Source of the DNA: Marinomonas lutimaris
GTDB taxonomy: Bacteria > Pseudomonadota > Gammaproteobacteria > Pseudomonadales > Marinomonadaceae
Assembly (NCBI RefSeq): GCF_019426345.1
Contig: NZ_JAHLLW010000003.1
Span: 124,001 to 188,000 of the forward strand
Length of the DNA: 64,000 nt
Reading direction: 5' to 3'
Part shown: positions 21,098-29,025 of the stretch, piece after piece
Layout of the letters: every line of letters starts with the position of its first letter
How positions within the stretch are numbered: the stretch's first letter is position 1
Notes under the pieces: model-generated
Seen by the model: the letters and a program-made list of their open reading frames with translations, nothing else
The model's database searches: none
Told to the model about the DNA's origin: nothing
Program-made: the position numbers and the translations under genes

Positions 21098-22300
21098 ATG
21101 ACAGACCTAAATACACCGTTGGCTATTCTTGGTGGCATGACAGCCCAAACCTTTATCGACGAATATTGGCAGAAAAAGCCGTTATTAATTCGCGGTGGTC
21201 TTGTCGATTTCGCTGTGCCATTGGAAGCCGATGAGCTTGCAGGCATGGCAATGGAAGAAGAAATTGAATCTCGTATTGTTATCGAAAACGGACTAAGACC
21301 TTGGGAAATGCGCCAAGGACCTTTTACCGAAGACACATTTGCCACCCTACCCGAGAAAGAATGGACCTTATTAGTCCAGGCCGTTGATCATTGGGTACCA
21401 GAAGTTCAAACACTTAAAGAACAATTTGAATTTTTGCCAAGCTGGCGCTTAGATGATGTCATGGTCAGCTACGCCACCGAAGGTGGTAGTGTTGGCCCTC
21501 ATTATGACCAATACGATGTGTTCTTAGTTCAAGTATCAGGTAAGCGTCGCTGGCAAGTATTATCGCCAGATGAATACCAAGATTCAGCGATCCCCAATAT
21601 CAAACTACATATTTTAGACAACTTTCCCGTCAATCCAGAAATGGATTGGGAACTGGAAGCTGGTGACATCCTCTATTTACCACCTAACTTTGCTCACAAC
21701 GGTCGATCGCTAGACGACGAGTGCATGACCTACTCGATCGGTTTTCGCGCCCCAAGTATGCAAGATGTCTTAACGGGTATTCGCGATAAACTTTGCGAAA
21801 CAGAGAACGTTAAAGATCGCTTTGCGGCACCAGAAACAGCAAGCCGTCAACACAGCGCACACATCAGCAAAGATGATATTCAATACCTGCAAACACAACT
21901 TGCTCGCCTTATTAATCAACCTGACCTGCTTGCAGAATGGTTAGGGGAAACGATGAGCGAAAGTAAATACCCAGAATATCTTGCACCATTGAATCATGAA
22001 GAAGTAAACGAAGCATTTAGCAGCGCGACACAAGGTCAAACCTTCATTCGCCCTGGTGATGCGCGTATTTGTTACTATATTCAACAGAGCACTGAAAACA
22101 ACGGTAAAATTAACGTATTTTGTAACGGTGAACACTTACTTGTGGGTGAGGAACTAACGAGCTTTGTTGAAGCCGTTTGCCATCAAGTTGAGTTCGATTT
22201 TTCTGGGCTAGATTTGAAACAAAATACAGATCTAGAACCTCTTGTACGCTTTTTTATTCGTCAACAAGGGCTGATCGAATTGGTTGCACCAGAAGAATAA
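21098..22300 (+). CDS. roxA: 50S ribosomal protein L16 arginine hydroxylase (JmjC/cupin)
   Basis: RoxA (YcfD) hydroxylates Arg81 of L16 using Fe(II), oxygen and 2-oxoglutarate. The product shows the cupin domain with the iron-binding HxD in VGPHYDQYDVFLVQ and the distal His in LPPNFAHNGRSLDDE, preceded by WQKKPLLIRGG and DELAGMAMEEEIESR, and a winged-helix C-terminal domain. An in-frame TTG lies 24 nt upstream, but ATG 21098 (GAG 6 nt before) gives a 400-aa protein that aligns better with the family. A GNAT acetyltransferase gene follows at 29 bp. Confidence 0.93.
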   Translation: MTDLNTPLAILGGMTAQTFIDEYWQKKPLLIRGGLVDFAVPLEADELAGMAMEEEIESRIVIENGLRPWEMRQGPFTEDTFATLPEKEWTLLVQAVDHWVPEVQTLKEQFEFLPSWRLDDVMVSYATEGGSVGPHYDQYDVFLVQVSGKRRWQVLSPDEYQDSAIPNIKLHILDNFPVNPEMDWELEAGDILYLPPNFAHNGRSLDDECMTYSIGFRAPSMQDVLTGIRDKLCETENVKDRFAAPETASRQHSAHISKDDIQYLQTQLARLINQPDLLAEWLGETMSESKYPEYLAPLNHEEVNEAFSSATQGQTFIRPGDARICYYIQQSTENNGKINVFCNGEHLLVGEELTSFVEAVCHQVEFDFSGLDLKQNTDLEPLVRFFIRQQGLIELVAPEE

Positions 22301-22329
22301 AAGAGCGCAATATTACGTAAGGTATTCAC

Positions 22330-22746
22330 ATGAAGGTTTTAACGTCAGACTGGAACAGCAGCAAAGATCAACTTACCTTTGTGCGAAAACAAGTCTTTAT
22401 CATTGAGCAAGGCATTGACCCACAAGACGAATGGGACGAACTAGATGAAGACGCAGTGCACTTTGTTTCTTTTGGCACAACAGCGGTTCCCACGGGAACC
22501 TGCCGTTTAACAGACAATGGACAAATTAGCCGATTAGCTGTTTTGCCTGCATATCGTCATCAGGGTTATGGTGAAATGCTATTAACCAGAGCTGTCAAAG
22601 TAGCCAGAGAAATGGGCATTCGCAAAGTATTCTTGCATGCTCAAATTGACGTACAGACCTTCTACGAAAAACAAAATTTTCGTGGTGATGGTAAGGTTTT
22701 TTTAGAAGCTGGAAAAATGCATATTCGCATGGAAAGAGATATATAG
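22330..22746 (+). CDS. GNAT-family N-acetyltransferase
   Basis: The 138-aa protein is a compact GNAT domain like ElaA/YjdJ-type members. The N-terminal FVRKQVFIIEQGIDPQDEWD block and the acetyl-CoA-binding motif A (ISRLAVLPAYRHQGYGEMLL, pattern RxxGxG as RHQGYG) are clear. It transfers acetyl from CoA to an unknown amine. It follows roxA by 29 bp and likely shares its transcript. A convergent bidirectional terminator lies just after it. The substrate cannot be predicted. Confidence 0.85.
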   Translation: MKVLTSDWNSSKDQLTFVRKQVFIIEQGIDPQDEWDELDEDAVHFVSFGTTAVPTGTCRLTDNGQISRLAVLPAYRHQGYGEMLLTRAVKVAREMGIRKVFLHAQIDVQTFYEKQNFRGDGKVFLEAGKMHIRMERDI

Positions 22747-22770
22747 CTTTCTCTTTGCTGATCTATTTAA

Positions 22771-22817
22771 TACAAAAAAAGCGAGTCATCCTACTTGGAT
22801 CGACTCGCTTTTTTGTA
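22771..22817. terminator. Convergent bidirectional terminator
   Basis: A long stem (TACA7GCGAGTC paired with GACTCGC-T-run-GTA, plus an inner ATCC/GGAT) sits between the GNAT gene and the oppositely oriented fklB, with A- and T-runs on both sides. Confidence 0.92.
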
Positions 22818-22867
22818 TTCTGTTCTAAATGCTTTATTTCAAGACACTTTGAATATGAAGACTGCTA

Positions 22868-23488
22868 TTAAACAACAGCAATTAGCTCAACATCAAATTG
22901 TAAAACAGAGAAAGGTTGAATCATTGCGCCAGCGCCTTGAGCACCGTAAGCCAATTCAGCAGGAATAGTAAGACGGTATTTCGCGCCTTCTTTCATCAAC
23001 TGAAGACCTTCAGTCCAACCAGAAATAACGCCAGTTAGAGGAAATTCAATTGGCTCGCCACGAGCAATAGAGCTATCGAATACTTGCCCGTCAATCAAAC
23101 GGCCTTCGTAATGTACACGAACAGTCGCTTCACGGCTTGGAGTCGCACCAGTACCTTCTTCAAGAACTTCAAACTGCAAACCACTTTCAGTCGTTTGAAC
23201 GCCTTCTTTTGCTTTGTTCGCAGCAAGGAAGTCTTCACCCGCTTTCACGTTCTCTTCAGACGCTGCACGGCCTTTTTCTTCCATTTTTTGCTGTAGTTCA
23301 GCAAAAGCAGCTTCTAGCTCTGCACCAGGAACACGCATTTCAGTACCGTTTAGCGCGTCTTCAATTGCAGCAAAAAGATGCGTTAGAGACAATTCACCAA
23401 GATCGCTACCGCGTAGTTGATCACCAATTTGACGACCAATGCCGTATGCGATTTTTGATTCGTTAGAGTCGAACGACAGTTCTGACAT
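22868..23488 (-). CDS. fklB: FKBP-type peptidyl-prolyl isomerase FklB (FKBP22)
   Basis: The enzyme catalyses cis-trans isomerisation of Xaa-Pro bonds. The 206-aa product has an N-terminal helical dimerisation domain (about 1-90: KIAYGIGRQIGDQLRGSDLG) and a C-terminal FKBP domain (TVRVHYEGRLIDGQVFDSS, VISGWTEGLQLMKEGAKYRL, IPAELAYGAQGAG, VLQFDVELI) with the drug/substrate pocket residues present. There is no signal peptide, so it is cytoplasmic like E. coli FklB rather than periplasmic FkpA. AAGAGAGTG precedes the ATG. Confidence 0.93.
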   Translation of the reverse strand: MSELSFDSNESKIAYGIGRQIGDQLRGSDLGELSLTHLFAAIEDALNGTEMRVPGAELEAAFAELQQKMEEKGRAASEENVKAGEDFLAANKAKEGVQTTESGLQFEVLEEGTGATPSREATVRVHYEGRLIDGQVFDSSIARGEPIEFPLTGVISGWTEGLQLMKEGAKYRLTIPAELAYGAQGAGAMIQPFSVLQFDVELIAVV

Positions 23489-23636
23489 GATTACACTCTC
23501 TTATTCGTTTACTAAAAAATTGAGCGCACATCATAACATAGGCAAATCTCATGAGCTTGTTTTTCAGACCTCTCAACGCCTCTCCCTGCCCAAAAAAATC
23601 ACGAGTGAAAATATATTAATCAACCCCATAGATTTA

Positions 23637-23655
23637 TTAAATGATATTCATTATC
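23637..23655 (+). promoter_or_regulatory. Candidate Fur box
   Basis: TTAAATGATATTCATTATC matches 15 of 19 positions of the E. coli Fur consensus GATAATGATAATCATTATC, including an unbroken core. It lies 34 bp upstream of the start of the 73-aa gene, at a position that would overlap its promoter. Confidence 0.75.
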
Positions 23656-23689
23656 ATCTATTGGATCGTTATTCATTCTGGAGTGCGTT

Positions 23690-23911
23690 ATGAAAACTAA
23701 GAGCTTTGTCCCGTCATCCAAAAGATATACCAACGATAAAAAACCAATTGATTATTGGGGAATGCTATTTATTGGCTTTATCTTCTTATCCTCAATGAGT
23801 TGCTTTTTATTTGCAAATCATAGTGATAGGCAATCTTCTAACAGTCTATCGCTTACCACTTATCAAATAAGCACAAGGATAATTGACACAGATCAGAGCA
23901 GCAAAAGCTAA
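23690..23911 (+). CDS. Small single-pass membrane protein behind a Fur box
   Basis: The 73-aa protein is not recognised. It has a basic N-terminus (about 22 residues), one hydrophobic helix (YWGMLFIGFIFLSSMSCFLF, residues 22-41) and a polar Ser/Thr-rich tail of about 30 residues. A GGAG stands 7 nt before the ATG and a strong Fur-box match lies just upstream, so it is probably induced on iron limitation. A universal stress protein gene follows 39 bp later with its own ribosome site and may be cotranscribed. Function is unknown; a small regulator or accessory of iron transport is one guess. Confidence 0.65.
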   Translation: MKTKSFVPSSKRYTNDKKPIDYWGMLFIGFIFLSSMSCFLFANHSDRQSSNSLSLTTYQISTRIIDTDQSSKS

Positions 23912-23950
23912 AAAGATTAAGCTATAGGTACATAAAAAGAGGATCTTGCC

Positions 23951-24433
23951 ATGTTACCTAAAATAAACACGATCGTTTATGCTTGTGATCTAGACGGTAA
24001 AACACAGGCCGCTATGGAGCTCGTTTTAAGCTTAGCCAAAACTCATGAAGCAAAAGTCATATTGATGCATGCGATAGAACCACTAAACGCCCAAGCAGCC
24101 AATATGATCAACAACTACATTACCGAAGACGTTAGAGATGCTATGCGCAAAGATACCATCAAAGACATCAATACACGCATGGAAAGATTACTATCAGAAT
24201 TCATGGAAAAATATTCAGAAGAACTTTCAAATCTAGAAACACCACCAGAAACTGTTATTGTTAACGGTGTTCCGTCTGAATCAATCCAACGCTTAGCAGC
24301 AGAAAAAAATGCCGACTTGATTGTAATGAATAGCCGAACACATGGCCGACTAAGCCAAATGATCATTGGCTCAACAGCAAACAAAGTTATTCATACCAGC
24401 TCAATTCCTGTCCTAGTAGTGCCAATTAAATAG
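23951..24433 (+). CDS. Universal stress protein (UspA family)
   Basis: This is a single-domain Usp of 160 aa. It starts with NTIVYACDLDGKTQAAMELV and has the nucleotide-binding signature near the C-terminus, MNSRTHGRLSQMIIGSTANK, close to the G-x2-G-x9-G-[ST] pattern (here GRLSQMIIGSTA), suggesting an ATP-binding type although the first glycine spacing is shorter. Usp proteins form dimers and help survival in growth arrest. It lies downstream of the Fur-box gene and upstream of topB. RBS AGAGGA is 9 nt before the ATG. Confidence 0.85.
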   Translation: MLPKINTIVYACDLDGKTQAAMELVLSLAKTHEAKVILMHAIEPLNAQAANMINNYITEDVRDAMRKDTIKDINTRMERLLSEFMEKYSEELSNLETPPETVIVNGVPSESIQRLAAEKNADLIVMNSRTHGRLSQMIIGSTANKVIHTSSIPVLVVPIK

Positions 24434-24486
24434 CCGTTATAACTAACTAAATAACACGCAACTCTAGCCACACTTCTTCGCGTTCG

Positions 24487-24520
24487 ATACACTTACTGTA
24501 TATATAAACAGTAAGTGTAT
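24487..24520 (+). promoter_or_regulatory. LexA (SOS) box within a 34-bp palindrome before topB
   Basis: TACTGTATATATAAACAGTA at 24494-24513 differs from the E. coli LexA consensus TACTG(TA)5CAGTA at one central base. The symmetry extends outward to perfect 13-bp arms (24487-24499 with 24508-24520). The palindrome ends 2 bp before the topB start codon, so LexA binding would block the promoter or the very start of transcription. Confidence 0.8.
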
Positions 24521-24522
24521 TT

Positions 24523-26535
24523 ATGATTCTTTATATTGCCGAAAAACCAAGCCTTGCCCGAGCTATTGCCGCCGCCCTTCCCTCTCCCCAAAAAAAAGAA
24601 GAAGGCTGCATCTGGCTACCTAATGGCGACTGCGTTAGTTGGTGCATTGGTCACTTGCTCGAGCAAGCCGAACCTCATCAATACAATCCGTCTTATAAAG
24701 CTTGGAATCTAGAGCACTTACCTATCATTCCGACTGACTGGCAATGGCAAGAAAAAGCCAACACCAAGAAGCAGCTAGGCATTTTAAAAAAACTCATTAA
24801 AAAAGCTACTGTATTAGTGCATGCAGGAGACCCAGATCGCGAAGGACAGCTATTAGTCGATGAAGTACTACACTACACCAAGGTTCCGGCACAGAAACTG
24901 AAAAACACTCAGCGACTTTTAGTGAATGACTTAACACCTTCCGCGGTAAAAAAAGCCCTTAGTAACTTACGCTCAAATAATGAATTCGCGGCCTTGTCCC
25001 GCTCGGCGTTGGGTCGCGCTCGTGCAGACTGGTTATTTGGCTTAAACCTAACGCGTGCTTATACCATCAGAGGGCGTCAGGCAGGCTACCAAGGCGTTCT
25101 ATCAATTGGGCGAGTACAAACACCAGTACTAGGACTTGTTGCTGCCAGAGATAAAGAAAGAGAAGCCTTTGTCCCAAAAGATTTTTATCAAGTATGGGCA
25201 AGCATTCAAACATCACAAGGAGGGATATTCCAAGCGAAATGGCTGCCCAGTGAAGCCTGCCAACCTTATATGGATGAAGAGAATCGCGTACTCAGTTTGC
25301 CACTGGCACAAAACGTCGCCAATCGCATTACCAATAAACCCGCGATTGTTGTTGAAGCAAATTACAAACAAAAGAAGCAACCAGCGCCACTGCCCTATAG
25401 TTTGTCCGCACTTCAAATTGATGCAGCAAAAGCGTTTTCTCTTTCGGCACAGCAAGTATTAGATACTTGCCAAGCTCTTTATGAACGCCATCAAATGATC
25501 ACCTACCCAAGGTCCGATTGCCGCTATCTGCCGACTCAGCAACACAAAGATGCGCCTGCTATTCTCGCTGCTCTCACTCGTTCAGGAGGAGACATGCAAC
25601 AAGGCGCAGAGAACGCTGACGCGTCACGGAAAAGCAAAGCGTGGAATGATAAACAAGTCACGGCTCACCATGCCATTATTCCAACCACTCAAGCCCATAA
25701 AGCGACATCACTTTCCAAAACAGAAGCGCTGGTATTTAACCTGATTGCTCGCCAATATCTCATGCAGTTTTACCCTGAATACGATTATTTGGCGTCTTAC
25801 ATTAAGTTAGAAATTGAAGGAGGACTCTTTGAAGCAAAAGGTAACACGCCTATTTCACTTGGCTGGAAAACACTTTTACCCAATAAAAACAAAAGCAAAG
25901 ACCCCGAAGATGAAAACCAAAATGAGCTACCAAAGTTAAGTAAAAATGAAGAACTCTGGTGTACACAAGGACAAGTTCAAGAAAAGGTCACCACGCCGCC
26001 ATCCGCATTCACTGATGCCACTTTGCTCGCCGCCATGACTGGTATCAGTCGCTTTGTCACCGATAAAGACATCCGCGCCATCTTGAAAGAAACCGATGGT
26101 TTGGGCACAGAAGCCACTCGCGCTAGCATTATAGAATTGCTTTTTAAACGCGGCTTTTTGATGAGACAAGGCAAGCAAATTCACGCCAGCCAAACAGGTC
26201 GTGCTTTTATTGATTGTCTTCCTAAGCAGCTTGTCACACCTGATATGACGGCTAAATGGGAGTCAGCGCTCAACAGTATTAGCCTTGGTGAGGCCAGTTA
26301 TCAAGAGTTCATGACCAATTTAGAAAGCAACCTAAATCAGTTACTAAATGCTTCCCGAGATATGCCGACATCCGCATTACAGAACCTGCCACCGCCAACA
26401 AAAAATCCTTTCGCTAAACAAAAAAGCTCGGCAGGCAAAAGAACGGCCGGCACAAGAAAAACAACCAGTGCAAAATCGGCTAATTCAAAAACAGCAAGCT
26501 CAAATACAAAAAGACGCTCGAAAGCGCCTTCTTAA
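24523..26535 (+). CDS. topB: DNA topoisomerase III
   Basis: TopB is a type IA topoisomerase that decatenates DNA and resolves recombination intermediates with RecQ-like helicases. The 670-aa product has the Toprim domain (IAEKPSLARAIA; acidic triad in HAGDPDREGQ, Asp103 and Asp105) and the active-site Tyr328 in MITYPRSDCRYLP, the same number as in E. coli. The decatenation-loop region near FVTDKDIRAILKETDGLGTE is conserved. A basic Lys/Ser/Thr-rich tail fills the last 45 residues. The start codon lies directly behind a LexA box and has no good Shine-Dalgarno, suggesting a very short leader and SOS control, which is unusual for this gene. Confidence 0.96.
   Translation: MILYIAEKPSLARAIAAALPSPQKKEEGCIWLPNGDCVSWCIGHLLEQAEPHQYNPSYKAWNLEHLPIIPTDWQWQEKANTKKQLGILKKLIKKATVLVHAGDPDREGQLLVDEVLHYTKVPAQKLKNTQRLLVNDLTPSAVKKALSNLRSNNEFAALSRSALGRARADWLFGLNLTRAYTIRGRQAGYQGVLSIGRVQTPVLGLVAARDKEREAFVPKDFYQVWASIQTSQGGIFQAKWLPSEACQPYMDEENRVLSLPLAQNVANRITNKPAIVVEANYKQKKQPAPLPYSLSALQIDAAKAFSLSAQQVLDTCQALYERHQMITYPRSDCRYLPTQQHKDAPAILAALTRSGGDMQQGAENADASRKSKAWNDKQVTAHHAIIPTTQAHKATSLSKTEALVFNLIARQYLMQFYPEYDYLASYIKLEIEGGLFEAKGNTPISLGWKTLLPNKNKSKDPEDENQNELPKLSKNEELWCTQGQVQEKVTTPPSAFTDATLLAAMTGISRFVTDKDIRAILKETDGLGTEATRASIIELLFKRGFLMRQGKQIHASQTGRAFIDCLPKQLVTPDMTAKWESALNSISLGEASYQEFMTNLESNLNQLLNASRDMPTSALQNLPPPTKNPFAKQKSSAGKRTAGTRKTTSAKSANSKTASSNTKRRSKAPS
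26508..26533 (-). terminator. Terminator of the LysE-type gene, inside the topB 3' end
   Basis: On the reverse strand GGCGCT-TTCG-AGCGTC forms a stem closed by a TTCG tetraloop and is followed by T5. It lies about 40 bp past the lysE-family stop but within the last codons of convergent topB. Confidence 0.65.
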
Positions 26536-26571
26536 TGCATTCAATATTGCCATCCAACATGTAATTAACAA

Positions 26572-27192
26572 TCAGCCAATAGCAAGCCAAGCGCCAACAC
26601 CAATCATTAAAGAGCCAGCAATACGATTCATAATGCGTACATTGCCACTTTGCATCAAGATAGATTTCAGTGTTCTTCCTCCTGCGGCATAAATAAGCAA
26701 GCAAGTAAGTTCAAGTGTTAAAATAATTGCTATCAATACAGTCAATTGACTCGTCAATGGACGGCTTGCATCTAAAAAAGGAGGTAATAAAGCAACAAAA
26801 AATGCCCAACCTTTAGGGTTAGCAATTGCTGTTACAAAACCTTGTGAGATTAAATCCAAACGCGATGCAGGCTTGGCGTCTGCAGCATCCGCTTTAATTG
26901 CCATCTTACCTTTAGACAGCCACATCTGAACACCAACGAAGGCAAGATAAGCACCACCTATGTATTTCAACACCATGAATACACTAGGATAATTCAATAG
27001 TAACGCGGCAACCCCAATAGCCGATAAAATCGCCACGGTTGCAACACCAACTAACTCACCCAACATCATCCAAAGAGCGCGTCTAACACCAATAGTCATC
27101 CCCAATGTCATGGCTAATGTCATACACATGCCTGGCGTAATAGAGACAAAAAAGAAGGTCGGTATAAAGGCAGAGAGCAGTGCTAAATTCAC
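26572..27192 (-). CDS. LysE/RhtB-family amino-acid exporter
   Basis: The 206-aa inner-membrane protein has the six-helix LysE fold with the N-terminal signature FFVSITPGMCMTLAMTLGMT followed by GVRRALWMMLGELVG, and GFVTAIANPKGWAFFVALLP in the middle. Members export amino acids such as homoserine, threonine, lysine or leucine; the substrate here is open. GTG at 27192 is the start, with AAGGA six bases before it. It lies 129 bp downstream of the 260-aa helical protein, possibly on a separate promoter. Confidence 0.88.
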   Translation of the reverse strand: MNLALLSAFIPTFFFVSITPGMCMTLAMTLGMTIGVRRALWMMLGELVGVATVAILSAIGVAALLLNYPSVFMVLKYIGGAYLAFVGVQMWLSKGKMAIKADAADAKPASRLDLISQGFVTAIANPKGWAFFVALLPPFLDASRPLTSQLTVLIAIILTLELTCLLIYAAGGRTLKSILMQSGNVRIMNRIAGSLMIGVGAWLAIG

Positions 27193-27321
27193 AAAAGATC
27201 CTTATCTAACATGTATTAACTTATGAGACAAAACTCTCATGACTTAACACAAGTAGCAAGCATTAAAATGCAGATGAATTATAAAATTTAATGTGATCTT
27301 AAGTTATAAATGACGGGAAAA

Positions 27322-28104
27322 CTAAAAGCGTTTTTTCTCTTTAAAAGAAGAGTCCTCAATAAATTTACTCCACTCGTCATCCAGCTCACCTTCCTCTTCG
27401 TTATTAATATTTTTAGTTATCTCTTCTTCTGCTTTCTGCAAGGCAAGATCATCTTCAATTTCTTTTAGCAGGTCTTTGAGTTTAAGAATGGTTGGTTGAG
27501 CTTCAACAGACTCTTTGATAGGCGTTAATTGTGACAAAGCCTCTTTATACATCTCTACGGCAGTGTCCATTTGACCACTCAAGAATGCCTTACGGGCAAG
27601 GTACGCGTGATAATCAGAATTAACTTTGTAGTGATAAAAATTTAATAACTTACTGTATCGATGAACAACATCTGGATCGATGGTTTTTTCTTTCTGAGAT
27701 AAAATCAAAAATGATTTAAAGGATTCAAACAGGCGCTTTACCTCTATGATAAGAAGCTCATCGTTCATCGGCTTAGCGCGCCTTTTCTGCTTATTAGTTT
27801 GAAACTCGGCCATTTCTTCTGCCAAGTGGCCGCGACGACGAGTCAAGGTTGGATCAGGCTGTAATTCTATAAGTTGATCGTATATAGCAATCATCCTAGA
27901 AAATAACCACATTTTCATATCTTTAGGCTGATACTGGGGAGGCATTTCATCAAGATAACGACGTACCTGGCGCACTTGGTTATTAAGTGTTGCCACTTTA
28001 CGCAACTTTTCCAATCGAGCCTGCTCTTTTAGCTGTAGAAAAATTGCAAAGGCAATAAATCCACCAATAACTAGCAAAAGTACAGTAATGGTAACGGCTG
28101 TCAT
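27322..28104 (-). CDS. Membrane-anchored helical protein, unknown (paralogue of the next gene)
   Basis: The 260-aa protein is not recognised. One N-terminal membrane helix (about residues 5-24) is followed by a mostly helical, charged cytoplasmic part. Residues about 165-200 (AYLARKAFLSGQMDTAVEMY, then KEALSQL) look like a TPR-type helical pair. The C-terminus is very acidic with coiled-coil character. It resembles the 233-aa protein encoded just upstream in layout and in the A-x-Y-x2-AL segment, suggesting an old tandem duplication. Both lie downstream of the phosphate permease gene. Confidence 0.6.
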   Translation of the reverse strand: MTAVTITVLLLVIGGFIAFAIFLQLKEQARLEKLRKVATLNNQVRQVRRYLDEMPPQYQPKDMKMWLFSRMIAIYDQLIELQPDPTLTRRRGHLAEEMAEFQTNKQKRRAKPMNDELLIIEVKRLFESFKSFLILSQKEKTIDPDVVHRYSKLLNFYHYKVNSDYHAYLARKAFLSGQMDTAVEMYKEALSQLTPIKESVEAQPTILKLKDLLKEIEDDLALQKAEEEITKNINNEEEGELDDEWSKFIEDSSFKEKKRF

Positions 28105-28189
28105 ATGATACGTAGTTTACCTTAGTAATGTTTATCAACGTATAGCACATATTAATCTTCTAAAGATTAGTACACGGAAATTCGTCAAC

Positions 28190-28891
28190 TTACTTCAATT
28201 TAAGCTCCGCTTTACTTTTCTTTGAAAATAAAACGTTTTCAACATCCTGTATCATATTCTGTAGGCGTACCACCTCTCTTTTCGAGCTACTCACGGATTC
28301 ATTTTTTTCCATAACCAATAACGCAAGACGATATTTTTCTAGCGCTCGGTTCTTTTTGTCATTATCTAAATCCTGTCTCGCTTGCCGCACCAACAAGTCC
28401 CGATGCGCTAATGCGTGTGCATACCTTATTAGTACAATATGATGCCTTATTATGACTCGACCCGCACCATAACTTTCAGGCATATTTCTAATTCCTTGAA
28501 GCAAATACTGAAGTGCATTGTGTGTTTGGTCTAACTGCTCTTGAGTTGCAACACGGTCTTTAACGGCAACTTGCTGTCCTAACTTTAACTCTGTCAACAT
28601 TCTAACTAAATCAGCCTGCTTTGAAACAAAATTTGACTGATGGTTCGCCCTGATGAGCTGAGCTATAACAGAGATCAAGTATTCTATAATAAAGACTTTG
28701 CTGTCTCTCGCTAAGTAGCGATCAGAAATCATTTCTAAAGAATAGAACAAGCGCTCACTTCGATTAGATAATCGAGAAAGTAGTTTTGCTTTTAATTCTT
28801 TTTGCTGTTTTCTCCACTTTAAAAAAGAAGGAAGCAAGCACAATAAAACCAAAGAACTAATGGCAACTAAGATCAAGATACTTGATTTCAT
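28190..28891 (-). CDS. Membrane-anchored helical protein, unknown
   Basis: The 233-aa protein has one N-terminal membrane helix (ILILVAISSLVLLCLLPSFL) and then a soluble helical region rich in Leu, Arg and Gln. Near residues 170-195 the segment RQARQDLDNDKKNRALEKYR plus LALLVM corresponds to the TPR-like repeat of the downstream 260-aa protein, and both end with a similar LQ/LK-x-M/L-x-Q/K-E/D pattern. It has no signal peptidase site. It lies 134 bp after the phosphate permease, separated by a terminator. I do not recognise a family. Confidence 0.6.
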   Translation of the reverse strand: MKSSILILVAISSLVLLCLLPSFLKWRKQQKELKAKLLSRLSNRSERLFYSLEMISDRYLARDSKVFIIEYLISVIAQLIRANHQSNFVSKQADLVRMLTELKLGQQVAVKDRVATQEQLDQTHNALQYLLQGIRNMPESYGAGRVIIRHHIVLIRYAHALAHRDLLVRQARQDLDNDKKNRALEKYRLALLVMEKNESVSSSKREVVRLQNMIQDVENVLFSKKSKAELKLK

Positions 28892-28978
28892 TTATTAATA
28901 GTTACCTGAATTACGACATTATTTAAAAACTAGCCAATAGCTTACTTTTATATAACACAGACGATGGGATGAAAACAA

Positions 28979-29007
28979 AAAAAAGACCAGAGAACCTGAT
29001 CTTTTTT
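28979..29007 (-). terminator. Intrinsic terminator of the phosphate permease gene
   Basis: The reverse strand forms AAAAAAGATCAG/CTGGTCTTTTTT (one G:U pair) with a 5-nt loop and a T-run, about 20 bp past the stop. Confidence 0.85.
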
Positions 29008-29025
29008 GTTTTATCTTGGAATATC

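Noticed and set aside
23439-23693. An 84-codon forward frame before the Fur-box gene
   Set aside because: It overlaps the fklB start antisense and contains the Fur box; no ribosome site or protein-like pattern was seen.
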